Positions 6,850-14,624 of a DNA stretch of 64,000 nucleotides are shown here, in pieces; positions within the stretch are counted from its first letter, which is position 1; each line of letters starts with the position of its first letter. The stretch covers positions 3,724,501 to 3,788,500 of the forward strand of contig NZ_CANMXB010000001.1 of the NCBI RefSeq assembly GCF_947501785.1, given 5' to 3'. This stretch comes from an uncultured Litoreibacter sp. Lineage in GTDB: Bacteria; Pseudomonadota; Alphaproteobacteria; Rhodobacterales; Rhodobacteraceae. The notes beneath the pieces are model-generated. The model saw nothing but the letters and a program-made list of their open reading frames with translations, was not told the DNA's origin and did not search any database. The translations under genes and the position numbers were made by a program.

Positions 6850-9042
6850 TTACGCCGCTTTGGCGGGGTCAAACCGGCCGTAGAATTCCTGACCTTTCGC
6901 GGCCATGTCTTCCAGCAAAGCCGGGGCCTTGAACCGGGGCCCGTGCTTTTCGGCCAGCGCGTTGGTGGTTTCCGCCGCCCAAGGTGTGCCGACCATGTCG
7001 AGCCAGGACAGCGGCCCGCCCGACCAAGGCGCAAAGCCCCAGCCCAGGATCGCGCCGACATCGCCTTCGCGGATGTCGAGCAGCACGTTGTCCTCAATCG
7101 CGCGCACGGCCTCCAGCACTTGCGCGAACAGCAGGCGGTTCTGCACCTCGGCCAGTTCTGGCTGGTCGTCGGAGACGGGGTATTTGGCTTCCAACCCGTC
7201 CCAAAGCAGCTGACGCTTGCCCTTTTCGTCGTAGCTGTAGAAGCCCGCGTTGGCTTTGCGGCCCAAGCGGCCCTCCGCCTCCATCCAGAACAGGATTTCG
7301 TCGACGGCGTCGTCGTATTCGTCGCCCAAAGCGGCCTTGGTGGCTTTGGCGATTTTGACGCCCAGATCGACGGATGTTTCATCGACCAGTTGCAGCGGGC
7401 CAAGTGGCATGCCGACCAGCTTGGCGGCGTTTTCGATCAGCGCGGGCTCCACGCCCTCGGTGACCATGCGAATGCCCTCGTTGATGTAAGGGATAATGCA
7501 GCGGTTGGCGTAGAAGAAGCGCTCATCATTGACCACGATCGGCGTTTTGCGGATCTGGCGGACATAATCCAGCGCCTTGGCGACCGCGCGGTCGCCGGTT
7601 TTGGCGCCTTTGATGATCTCCACCAGCAGCATCTTGTCCACCGGGGAGAAGAAGTGGATGCCGATGAACTGCTCCTCGTCGTTGGACGCCTTCGCCAATT
7701 CGGTGATCGGCAGGGTGGAGGTGTTGGTGGCGAAGATGCAGTCCTTGCCGACGACGGCTTGCACCTTCTTGGTGACCTCCGCCTTGACGCCCACGTCTTC
7801 GAACACCGCCTCCACGATCAGGTCGCAGCCCTCAAGGGCTGCGTAATCGGTGGTGGCGTTGATCAGGCCAAGCACCTTTTCCTTCTTCTCTTCCGTGGCC
7901 TTTTTGCGGGCGATGCCCTTGTCCATATAGGCGGTGGTGTAGGCTTTGCCCTTGTCGGCGGCTTCCTGTTTGCTGTCGATCAGCACCACTTCGATGCCGG
8001 CCAGCGCGGAGACCAGAGCGATGCCCGCCCCCATCATGCCCGCGCCGATGATGCCGACCTTCTTGACGGATTGGTCTTCGATCCCTTGCGGTCGGACCGC
8101 GCCTTTTTCCAGCGCTTCCTTGTTGATGAAGAGCGACCGGATCATTGCGCCAGACGATGGGTTCAGCAGCACATTGGTGAACCAGCGCGCCTCAATGCGA
8201 AGCGCAGTGTCAAACGGCACCATGGAGCCTTCGTAGGCCGCCGACAGCAGCGCTTTGGCGGCGGGGTAGACGCCTTGGGTCTTGCCGTTGATCATCGCGG
8301 ACGCGCCGACATATGTCATGAAGCCCTCGGCGGAATAGGGCTTGCCGCCGGGCATTTTGTAGCCCTTTTCGTCCCATGGTTTCACGATTTTGGGCTCCGA
8401 CAGGACCCATTCCTTGGCTTTGGCCAGCAGCTCATCGACAGGCACAACCTCGTCCACCAATCCGGCCATCTTGGCCTTCTTCGGGTCGCTCAGCTTGCCT
8501 TCCAACAGGAAGGGCGATGCCGCCATGGCGCCCATTTTGCGCACCAAGCGCGTGGTGCCGCCCATGCCGGGGAAGATGCCAACCAGAATTTCGGGCAGGC
8601 CGATTTTGGCCTTGGGGTTGTCGGCCACAAAGATGCGGTGACACGCCAGCGGGATCTCAAAGCCGATGCCAAGGCCGGTGCCCTGCATGGCGCAGGCAAT
8701 AGGCTTGCCGCCCTTGTTTTTGTCGTCCATGCCGCCGCGTTCCATCTTGCGCAGCATCTGGTGGGTGGCCATCAGCCCGTCCATCAGGCCCTTGGCGGGG
8801 TTGTCGCCCGCGCTTTCCTTCATCTTGGCGATGATGTTGAGGTCCATACCGCCTGCAAAGGAACCCTCCTTGCCCGAGGTCAGGATCACGCCCTTGATCT
8901 TGTCGTCGCCCAAAGCCTCGTCAATCAGCGCGTCGAGGTCGTAAAACCCCTGCTGGTTCATGACGTTCATGGATTTGCCTACGGTGTCCCATGTGATGGT
9001 GGCGACGCCGTCCGCGTCGGTTTTCATGGTGAAGTCGGTCAT
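6850..9042 (-). CDS. fadJ: Bifunctional enoyl-CoA hydratase / 3-hydroxyacyl-CoA dehydrogenase (FadJ/FadB type)
   Basis: A 730-residue multifunctional beta-oxidation enzyme. The N-terminal crotonase domain (about 1-190) has the oxyanion-hole stretch GSFAGGMDL and the catalytic-Glu region GLPEILVGIFPGMGG. The NAD-binding domain starts near residue 320 with VGIIGAGMMGAGIA, followed by the dehydrogenase C-terminal domains (HFFSPVDKMLLVEII). It hydrates enoyl-CoA and oxidises the L-3-hydroxyacyl-CoA. It is the last gene of a long minus-strand operon and overlaps the NTF2-like gene upstream by 4 nt (ATGA). The thiolase partner lies at 11512, separated by four small genes. Confidence 0.95.
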   Translation of the reverse strand: MTDFTMKTDADGVATITWDTVGKSMNVMNQQGFYDLDALIDEALGDDKIKGVILTSGKEGSFAGGMDLNIIAKMKESAGDNPAKGLMDGLMATHQMLRKMERGGMDDKNKGGKPIACAMQGTGLGIGFEIPLACHRIFVADNPKAKIGLPEILVGIFPGMGGTTRLVRKMGAMAASPFLLEGKLSDPKKAKMAGLVDEVVPVDELLAKAKEWVLSEPKIVKPWDEKGYKMPGGKPYSAEGFMTYVGASAMINGKTQGVYPAAKALLSAAYEGSMVPFDTALRIEARWFTNVLLNPSSGAMIRSLFINKEALEKGAVRPQGIEDQSVKKVGIIGAGMMGAGIALVSALAGIEVVLIDSKQEAADKGKAYTTAYMDKGIARKKATEEKKEKVLGLINATTDYAALEGCDLIVEAVFEDVGVKAEVTKKVQAVVGKDCIFATNTSTLPITELAKASNDEEQFIGIHFFSPVDKMLLVEIIKGAKTGDRAVAKALDYVRQIRKTPIVVNDERFFYANRCIIPYINEGIRMVTEGVEPALIENAAKLVGMPLGPLQLVDETSVDLGVKIAKATKAALGDEYDDAVDEILFWMEAEGRLGRKANAGFYSYDEKGKRQLLWDGLEAKYPVSDDQPELAEVQNRLLFAQVLEAVRAIEDNVLLDIREGDVGAILGWGFAPWSGGPLSWLDMVGTPWAAETTNALAEKHGPRFKAPALLEDMAAKGQEFYGRFDPAKAA

Positions 9043-10025
9043 GTGCGTGTTGTCCTTTCTTGGATGTCTCGCAGGGAGACCAGCGCGTCGCTGAGCTCCG
9101 GTATGGAATAGGGGAATTGGTTATTCTTGACTGAATTGGTGATCGACACGGCGCGCCAGCTGGTGCCGGTGCGCCGCAGGATGTAGCGGCTGGAAACGGG
9201 GCCGAGCTTCAGCTTGCCCTTCGAGTAGAGCGTGGCCTCGTGATAGCCGCAAAGCTGGGTGGCGCTGACAAATTCGGCCCGGTGGGCGGTGCGACGGAAT
9301 TCGTCGATATCGTGGTGCTCGATCTGCTCCTTCAGCATCTCGAAGAAGGGGCGGATTTGGGCGGGGCTTTCGATGACCTCGTCGATCCGCTCCATATGCA
9401 CGGTGTGGGGGAAGTCGCACAGCTCGCACCAGGCATCGAAATCGTCTTCCATGTTGGATTTGGTCAGCGCGTCCAAATACTCCTGATACAGCCGCAACGG
9501 GGAGGAGTTGGTGCGCCGAATGTCGCGTTCGGCGTCGGTCTGGGAAAAGATCGGCTTGGCGCTGGTGTCAATCCGCGGGATGGCGATGGGGTAGCTGTTG
9601 TTGACCAGCGAGGTCTCAAGCAGCGTCATCTTCCATTCGCCATTCTCTCGGCTGAGGGTTGCGCGGTTTTCATAGGACGGGATCATCGGCGTCGAGTTGC
9701 ACAACGTGTGCGTGATATGCGTGCCCTCAATGTAATTTTCGCTCAGGAACTCGGCGCGGTTGGCCAGCCGGATGTAATGGTTGATCCCCATCGCATGCAG
9801 GCTGCGCTGCATCCGCTTGATCATCACCAGCCAGTCTTCCTCTGACTCCATCAAGAAATCCGTGGTCTGGGTGGTGACCCGCAGCGGCAGTTTGATACGC
9901 GAGGTCAGCACATCGGTGTCGTAATTCATCACCGCAACCGACATCTCGTCCAGAAACTTCTGGTAGATGGCCTTGGCGGCGGCCTGCGAAACGGACGCGT
10001 CGGGATATGCCTGATCTTTACTCAA
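9039..10025 (-). CDS. Tandem NTF2-like (SnoaL-type) protein, two domains
   Basis: A 328-residue protein made of two related halves (about 10-150 and 175-320), each with the order seen in the two neighbouring NTF2-like genes: an N-terminal helix, a FDAW/VLTSR turn, an ESPAQI or ESEEDW helix, then AEF and strands ending in a GxW motif. The second half has LCDFPHTVHMER. NTF2-like folds form small cone-shaped pockets used for isomerases, hydrolases or ligand binding; no catalytic residues can be named. The start is TTG at 10025, because later ATGs would remove the first helix. It overlaps the cupin gene by 8 nt and fadJ by 4 nt. Confidence 0.72.
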   Translation of the reverse strand: MSKDQAYPDASVSQAAAKAIYQKFLDEMSVAVMNYDTDVLTSRIKLPLRVTTQTTDFLMESEEDWLVMIKRMQRSLHAMGINHYIRLANRAEFLSENYIEGTHITHTLCNSTPMIPSYENRATLSRENGEWKMTLLETSLVNNSYPIAIPRIDTSAKPIFSQTDAERDIRRTNSSPLRLYQEYLDALTKSNMEDDFDAWCELCDFPHTVHMERIDEVIESPAQIRPFFEMLKEQIEHHDIDEFRRTAHRAEFVSATQLCGYHEATLYSKGKLKLGPVSSRYILRRTGTSWRAVSITNSVKNNQFPYSIPELSDALVSLRDIQERTTRT

Positions 10026-10479
10026 GGGCCGATCCGTCTTTGCGGGTGAAGTTGAAAGTGCCGCCTTCGACGGTAACCATCATGTCTTCGTCGCTGTAAT
10101 AGCCGATCTCGGTGGGCGTGCGGGTGCCCACGACCACAAAAGACGCGTCCGCGTCGGTCTTGTTGACCAGATGGTGCCCGTTGGCGTCGCCGGCAGGGAA
10201 GGCGGCGCAGTCGCCGGGGCGCAATTCTGTTTCGCCGCTGTCGTCGATCAGGGTGCAGACCCCGGCGGTGACCACCAGAAATTCGTCTTGCTGTTCGTGC
10301 CAGTGGCGCAGGGATGACAGCGCGCCCGGTCCCAGGGTGACCAGATTGGCCCCAAACTGGGTCAGGCCGCTGGGGTCACCAAGGGCGACCTGGCGGCGGT
10401 CGCCAACCATGGCGGCGCGATGGCCGGGGTAGCCGGACCCGGTCTTTACGGGCAACGAGGCGATATCAATCTTGGGCAT
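10018..10479 (-). CDS. Cupin-domain protein
   Basis: A 153-residue single-domain cupin. Motif 1 is LRHWHEQQDEFLVVTAG (the HxHx4E pattern, here with an HWH start) and motif 2 lies around LRPGDCAAFPAGDANGHHLVN. It probably binds one divalent metal. Such short cupins act as sugar/acid isomerases, dioxygenase-like enzymes or sensors; the ligand is unknown. It lies inside the fad operon, overlapping NTF2-like genes on both sides (14 nt upstream, 8 nt downstream). A GGAGC site precedes the ATG. Confidence 0.82.
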   Translation of the reverse strand: MPKIDIASLPVKTGSGYPGHRAAMVGDRRQVALGDPSGLTQFGANLVTLGPGALSSLRHWHEQQDEFLVVTAGVCTLIDDSGETELRPGDCAAFPAGDANGHHLVNKTDADASFVVVGTRTPTEIGYYSDEDMMVTVEGGTFNFTRKDGSALE

Positions 10480-10996
10480 TTTCAGAGCTCCAGCGAGGGG
10501 GTTGGGTCAATTCGCGCTGCGCCACGTAGCTTGGCATTTTCGGGGGCTGCGCGCTGCGGGACGGTCTGGGCATCAACATGCGGTCGCCGTCGCATTTCAC
10601 GGCGTTGGCGGCTTTGGTTTCGAACCAGCCGCCGTTGAGCCGTTCCAGCCGCAGGCGGTTGGCATATGGGGGGACCAGTCGGAACCCGTCGCGGATGATA
10701 TGCGTTTCATGCTGGCCGCAAATCGCATCTGGGGTGATGAAATCGGCCCCGGTGGACAGGCGCACAAATTCGGTCACCCCCTGCGATGTCAACGTCCGGT
10801 GGAAAGAGAAAAACAGCCGTTCCAGATGGGCAGGGCTTTCTATCAGGGTTTCGGTGTCTTCGCAGATCATGGTGTGGGGCAATCCGATGCCCGCCAGAAA
10901 GGCGTCGAAGTCGCCGCTCAGCTGCGCGATGGAGAGCGCGTCCAGATGGGCTTGGTGAATGTCGGCTGCGTCTCGCAGCTTGGACAGACGGGTCAT
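10466..10996 (-). CDS. NTF2-like (SnoaL-type) protein
   Basis: A 176-residue protein with one NTF2-like domain (about 8-130). It shares SGDFDAFLAGIGLPHTM, IESPAHLERLF and GVTEFVRLSTGADF with the gene at 11034 and with both halves of the gene at 9039. The C-terminal 45 residues are Pro/Ser-rich and probably disordered. The start at 10996 is chosen because GAGGAG lies 8 nt upstream; the frame stays open to 11149 without support. It is part of the fadA-to-fadJ operon. The function is unknown. Confidence 0.72.
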   Translation of the reverse strand: MTRLSKLRDAADIHQAHLDALSIAQLSGDFDAFLAGIGLPHTMICEDTETLIESPAHLERLFFSFHRTLTSQGVTEFVRLSTGADFITPDAICGQHETHIIRDGFRLVPPYANRLRLERLNGGWFETKAANAVKCDGDRMLMPRPSRSAQPPKMPSYVAQRELTQPPRWSSENAQD

Positions 10997-11033
10997 GTCA
11001 CGGTCTCCTCTTTCTGGCGATTGATCATCACAT

Positions 11034-11504
11034 TCACTCTTTATTGCCAGGGATGGGGCAGGGCGCGCCGCTGCCAAGAATGGCGCTTTCCTGCGCGCCT
11101 CGCGGTTTGACCGCGTAGTCGGAAGATACGCCTTTCCAGTCGCCATCAATCAATTCGATGATCGAAAAGACCGGGTAGGGGTCCTCTAGCTGGGAGCCTC
11201 CCGACAACAGGTACGAGATATGCGTCGACGCGATCTGCGTGGGCGATCTGAATTCTGCCACCTCGACGAAGCGTACCAGTTCAGTGATGCCGGCATTTTT
11301 CAACTTTTCGCGGACCCCGTTAAAAACCCGCCGCAGATGGTCTTCATCCTCGACGACGATGGTTCCGGACGACGTGGTCATGGTGTTCGGCAGGTGGAAC
11401 GCCGCCGCAAACGCGTCAAAATCGCCGGTGATCATGGCGTTACCCGTGATCTCCAGCAATTCTTCGGCGATTGCCGAGGCTGATATGGCCTGCCTGTCTT
11501 CCAC
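11034..11504 (-). CDS. NTF2-like (SnoaL-type) protein directly after thiolase
   Basis: About 156 residues with one NTF2-like domain carrying TGDFDAFAAAFHLPNTM, VEDEDHLRRVF and GITELVRFVEVAEF, paralogous to its two neighbours. The likely start is GTG at 11504, 7 nt after the thiolase stop, because the first helix aligns with the paralogs only from about there; the binding site is weak, so the start is uncertain. It lies between fadA and the next paralog (37-nt gap), which argues for one transcript. Confidence 0.68.
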   Translation of the reverse strand: MEDRQAISASAIAEELLEITGNAMITGDFDAFAAAFHLPNTMTTSSGTIVVEDEDHLRRVFNGVREKLKNAGITELVRFVEVAEFRSPTQIASTHISYLLSGGSQLEDPYPVFSIIELIDGDWKGVSSDYAVKPRGAQESAILGSGAPCPIPGNKE

Positions 11505-11511
11505 CGGGGGC

Positions 11512-12723
11512 TTACACCCGCTCGATGATGGTGGCGGCACCCATGCCCGATGCGACACATAAGGTGGCCATGCCAACCTCTTTGTCCGAGCGTTCCAGCT
11601 CGTCCAGCAGCGTGCCGATGATGATCGCGCCGGTGGCGCCCAGCGGGTGGCCCATGGCAATCGATCCGCCGTTCACGTTGACCTTGGACTGGTCCACGTC
11701 AAAGGCCTGCATGAAGCGCAGCACGACAGAGGCGAAGGCCTCGTTCACCTCGAACAGATCAATGTCCGAGATGCTCATGCCGGATGTCTTCATGATGTGC
11801 TCGGTCACGGGAACCGGGCCGGTCAGCATAATGGTCGGGTCCAGCCCGATCTTGGCCGTCGCGCGGATTTTGGCGCGCGCGGTCAATCCGAACTGCTCGC
11901 CAAATTCCTTGGAGCCGATCAGCACGGCGGCCGACCCGTCCACGATCCCCGACGAGTTGCCAGCGTGGTGGATGTGGTTGATCTTTTCAAGATGCGGGTA
12001 CTTCATCAGCGCGACCTTGTCGAAGCCCGGCATCACCTCGCCCATGGCCTGAAAAGCCGGGTTCAGCGACCCCATCGACTGCATGTCGCTGTTTGGGCGC
12101 ATGTACTCGTCATGATCCAGAATGGGCAACCCGTTCTGGTCCTTGACGGTGATCACCGATTTTTCAAACCGGTTGTCGTCCCACGCCGCTTTGGCGCGTT
12201 GCTGCGATTGCACCGCCAGCTGATCCGCCTCGTCGCGGCTGAAGCCGTACTCGGTCGCGATGATGTCGGCGGAGATACCTTGCGGCACGAAGTAGCTGTC
12301 CATTGCGATGGACGGGTCCACGGCAATCGCCGCCCCGTCGCTGCCCATGGCCACGCGGCCCATCATTTCCACGCCGCCCGCGATGTAGCCGTCGCCCGCG
12401 CCGCCTTTGACTTGGTTGGCGGCCAGGTTCACGGCTTCCATGCCCGAGGCGCAGAAGCGGTTGATGGAGAGGCCCGGAATACGCTCATCCAGATCAGAGG
12501 CCAGCACCGCCGTGCGGGCCAGACAACCGCCTTGCTCCATCACTTGGGTGGCGTTGCCCCAGATCACGTCCTCGACGGCGTGGCCTTCAAGGTTGTTGCG
12601 CTCCTTCACGGCGTTCAGGATTTGCGCCGACAGGCGCGCGGCGGTCACTTCATGAAGCGCGCCGTCTTTGCGGCCCTTGCCGCGGGGGGAGCGCACGGCG
12701 TCGTAGATATAGGCTTCAGCCAT
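11512..12723 (-). CDS. fadA: Acetyl-CoA acyltransferase / thiolase (FadA type)
   Basis: A 403-residue thiolase. The acyl-accepting cysteine is in QGGCLARTAVL (near residue 90), the histidine motif is GGSIAMGHPLGATGA, and the C-terminal Cys motif is CVASGMGAATIIERV. It would carry out the last step of beta-oxidation, splitting 3-ketoacyl-CoA with CoA. It overlaps the upstream small membrane-protein gene by 8 nt and is followed by NTF2-like genes, a cupin and fadJ in one direction. Pairing with fadJ in an operon supports a degradative role over a biosynthetic acetoacetyl-CoA thiolase role. Confidence 0.93.
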   Translation of the reverse strand: MAEAYIYDAVRSPRGKGRKDGALHEVTAARLSAQILNAVKERNNLEGHAVEDVIWGNATQVMEQGGCLARTAVLASDLDERIPGLSINRFCASGMEAVNLAANQVKGGAGDGYIAGGVEMMGRVAMGSDGAAIAVDPSIAMDSYFVPQGISADIIATEYGFSRDEADQLAVQSQQRAKAAWDDNRFEKSVITVKDQNGLPILDHDEYMRPNSDMQSMGSLNPAFQAMGEVMPGFDKVALMKYPHLEKINHIHHAGNSSGIVDGSAAVLIGSKEFGEQFGLTARAKIRATAKIGLDPTIMLTGPVPVTEHIMKTSGMSISDIDLFEVNEAFASVVLRFMQAFDVDQSKVNVNGGSIAMGHPLGATGAIIIGTLLDELERSDKEVGMATLCVASGMGAATIIERV

Positions 12724-13054
12724 TGGGGAGTCCTTCCATCATGTTGAGCACGCCCACCCAGACCAGCACGCTGCACACCAGCGCGCCAATCCCGAGGGGC
12801 ATTTTGTAAGGGGCAAGCGGCGAGATCGCCGTGCCGAAATTCGTTGTTCGCAAAACCAGTACCACGGCGGCCAGCAGTCCCGGGATCACAATCCCGAGGC
12901 CCCATGTCCCGCCCATCAAAAGCATCCCAAAGGCGCACCACGCGGCGAACATCGCCACGGCGCTGCCGAACTTGTCGCCGCTATCCTCAGCGTGGATCAG
13001 CGCCAGCGTCATGGCGCACAGCGCCATGCCGATTATGAAGGCCGCGAGGATCAT
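12716..13054 (-). CDS. Small membrane protein of unknown function
   Basis: A 112-residue protein with four predicted transmembrane helices: MILAAFIIGMALCAMTLAL, then AVAMFAAWCAFGMLLMGG, LGIVIPGLLAAVVLVL and LGIGALVCSVLVWVGVL. I recognise no family. It overlaps the thiolase start by 8 nt and follows the YidD-like gene by 18 nt, so it belongs to the fad operon. Confidence 0.65.
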   Translation of the reverse strand: MILAAFIIGMALCAMTLALIHAEDSGDKFGSAVAMFAAWCAFGMLLMGGTWGLGIVIPGLLAAVVLVLRTTNFGTAISPLAPYKMPLGIGALVCSVLVWVGVLNMMEGLPNG

Positions 13055-13072
13055 GCGCGGGCCTCGTGCAGT

Positions 13073-13537
13073 TTATCCGCCGCAGGAACACACGTCGCAA
13101 GAGCACGCGTCGCAGCTGCCGCACCCAATGTCGCCGTCGCACGGGTTGAGGTCACACATCTTGCTGCTGCCCGCGCTGCGCGCAGCAGAGCCGCCGCAGC
13201 CCCCGCAATCGCCGCATCCGATGCAGAAGTCACCCGCGTTGCATTTGCCGTCTTTCTTGCGCCGCCGCTCCCGCTCAGCGCGCGCGTCTTCGTTGAGCGG
13301 CTCGCTTCGGCAGGTGCAGCTGGATTTGATATCCTCATAGGCCGCTTTGCAGTCGCGCAGGCGTTGCCGGATGATGGGGATGGCGCGCCACAGGCCGTGG
13401 TCGCGGATCGCGTATTTGGCGTAGCCCGAACAGCCCGTGCCGCCGTGATGCACCGAATAGGCGCAGCGGAACCCTTTGCGGGGAGAGACATATTGCTGGT
13501 AGCCCCAGATCGCGCCAAGCGCCAATTTGCTGAACAT
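13073..13537 (-). CDS. YidD-like membrane-insertion factor with Cys-rich tail
   Basis: A 154-residue protein. Residues 1-71 match the YidD (membrane protein insertion efficiency factor) pattern: an amphipathic start, YQQYVSPRKGFRCAYSVH, TGCSGYAKYAIRDHG and a basic helix IIRQRLRDCKAAYED. YidD proteins are small, membrane-associated and normally end about there. Here a tail (72-154) follows with 15 cysteines in CxxC-like clusters such as CIGCGDCGGCGG and CGSCDACSCDVCSCGG, suggesting metal or Fe-S binding. GGAG lies 7 nt before the ATG. It heads the fad operon, not the usual rnpA-yidC context. Confidence 0.75.
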   Translation of the reverse strand: MFSKLALGAIWGYQQYVSPRKGFRCAYSVHHGGTGCSGYAKYAIRDHGLWRAIPIIRQRLRDCKAAYEDIKSSCTCRSEPLNEDARAERERRRKKDGKCNAGDFCIGCGDCGGCGGSAARSAGSSKMCDLNPCDGDIGCGSCDACSCDVCSCGG

Positions 13538-13610
13538 ACATTCTCCGCAACCTTGTGCGCATCATTGCGGGCAGGGCTTGGATAATCCAGCAAAATGTGG
13601 GCTATGCGGC

Positions 13611-14234
13611 TCATCCGGCATAGGCCCGTTGCATCAGGTCATAAGGGTGCTTCCACCCCGGCGTCTCGCTGATCCGGGTCAGCCACGCGTCAATGTTGGG
13701 CCAGGCCTTGCGGTCAAAGCCAAAGGGCTCTTCATAGAACAGATAGCCGCAGTTGGAGATGTCGGCCACGGTCAGGCCGTCGCCCGCGATCCAGTCGCGC
13801 CCCGCCAGATGGTCGTCCAGCGTTTTGTAGGCGGCCTGCAGGCGGCCTTGCATGAAACCAATGGCTTCTTTGGGGCGCTTGTCCTCGGGCAGGAAGTTCA
13901 TCAGGAACCGGGTCACGCCCGCCTGCGACGACATCTTGTGGTTATCCCACAAGACCCAGCGCAGCACCTCGTATTTGTCGGCGGGTGCACCGCCCAGTTT
14001 GCCGGTCTGGTCCACGATATATTGCTGGATCACACCCGACTGGGTCAGCGTCAGATCGCCATCTTGCAAGACCGGCGCCTCACCCATTGGGTTGATCGCG
14101 CGGAATTCCTCGCTGCGGGCCGCGCCCTTGAAGAAGTCGACGAATACGGGCTCCCATGGCACGCCCGCCAACTCAAGGGTCAGGGCGGCTTTGTAAGCGT
14201 TTCCGCTTTCGCCGAAGCAATGCAGTTTCATCAT
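13611..14234 (-). CDS. Glutathione S-transferase family protein
   Basis: A 207-residue GST. The N-terminal thioredoxin-like domain (1-80) has MKLHCFGESGNAYKAALTL and the cis-Pro/SNAIL-type stretch INPMGEAPVLQDGDLTLTQS; the all-helical C-terminal domain follows (about 90-200, with an LTVADISNCGYL motif). It would conjugate or bind glutathione in the cytoplasm; the substrate is unknown. It starts MM; the first ATG at 14234 is used because GGAG lies about 10 nt upstream. Confidence 0.9.
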   Translation of the reverse strand: MMKLHCFGESGNAYKAALTLELAGVPWEPVFVDFFKGAARSEEFRAINPMGEAPVLQDGDLTLTQSGVIQQYIVDQTGKLGGAPADKYEVLRWVLWDNHKMSSQAGVTRFLMNFLPEDKRPKEAIGFMQGRLQAAYKTLDDHLAGRDWIAGDGLTVADISNCGYLFYEEPFGFDRKAWPNIDAWLTRISETPGWKHPYDLMQRAYAG

Positions 14235-14268
14235 GGTCTGGCGCTCCGTGTGTGGTGGGGGCGGATTT

Positions 14269-14330
14269 GAGTATTTGAGCCAAAACGAAGCTCAAGGCGG
14301 TCTGCTGGTTTCGTTTTGGCAAAAATACTC
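14269..14330. repeat. 21-bp imperfect inverted repeat
   Basis: The arm at 14269-14289 (GAGTATTTGAGCCAAAACGA...) pairs with 14310-14330 at 19 of 21 positions around a 20-nt loop. It lies in the 124-bp gap upstream of the GST gene and downstream of the small protein gene. It resembles the dispersed Rhodobacteraceae palindromes ending in a GAGTATTT motif and may act as a terminator for the minus-strand gene at 14359. Confidence 0.7.
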
Positions 14331-14358
14331 ATGTTGGAAGGTCGCAAATGGCAAAGCG

Positions 14359-14571
14359 TCATTTCTTGCGCGCCTCCAGCTCGGAATTGAAGATGCGCAA
14401 GCGGTGGGTGAGGTTGTCCTCGTCCATGACGGAGCCGAAATTCTCGAAGAGGAACGAGATCGCCTCGCCCTCATCCAAACCGGCCTCCGTGCTGAATTTC
14501 TTGAGGTTGCGCCAGCCGCGTTCGGTCAACGCAAGGTTGACGCGGCGGGTGGGTTTGAAACGCTCTGCCAT
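14359..14571 (-). CDS. Small protein of unknown function
   Basis: A 70-residue, mostly helical, charged protein (MAERFKPTRRVNLALTER to FNSELEARKK). The N-terminal basic strand plus helices vaguely recall ribbon-helix-helix antitoxin/repressor proteins, but I cannot confirm it. The ATG at 14571 follows GGGAGG by 4 nt. It stands between GST and the acyl-CoA dehydrogenase, in the same direction as both. Confidence 0.6.
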   Translation of the reverse strand: MAERFKPTRRVNLALTERGWRNLKKFSTEAGLDEGEAISFLFENFGSVMDEDNLTHRLRIFNSELEARKK

Positions 14572-14624
14572 GGATCCTCCCAAAACATGCGGCGGGGTAG
14601 GGCGGGGTTCACCCCGCCCCCAGC

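Noticed and set aside
6817-9111. 764-codon plus-strand frame opposite fadJ
   Set aside because: Antisense shadow; the minus-strand product has complete hydratase and dehydrogenase motifs.
13051-13614. 187-codon minus-strand frame overlapping the YidD-like gene
   Set aside because: It has Ala/Arg/Thr-rich composition with no motif; the overlapping frame has the YidD core and a good binding site.
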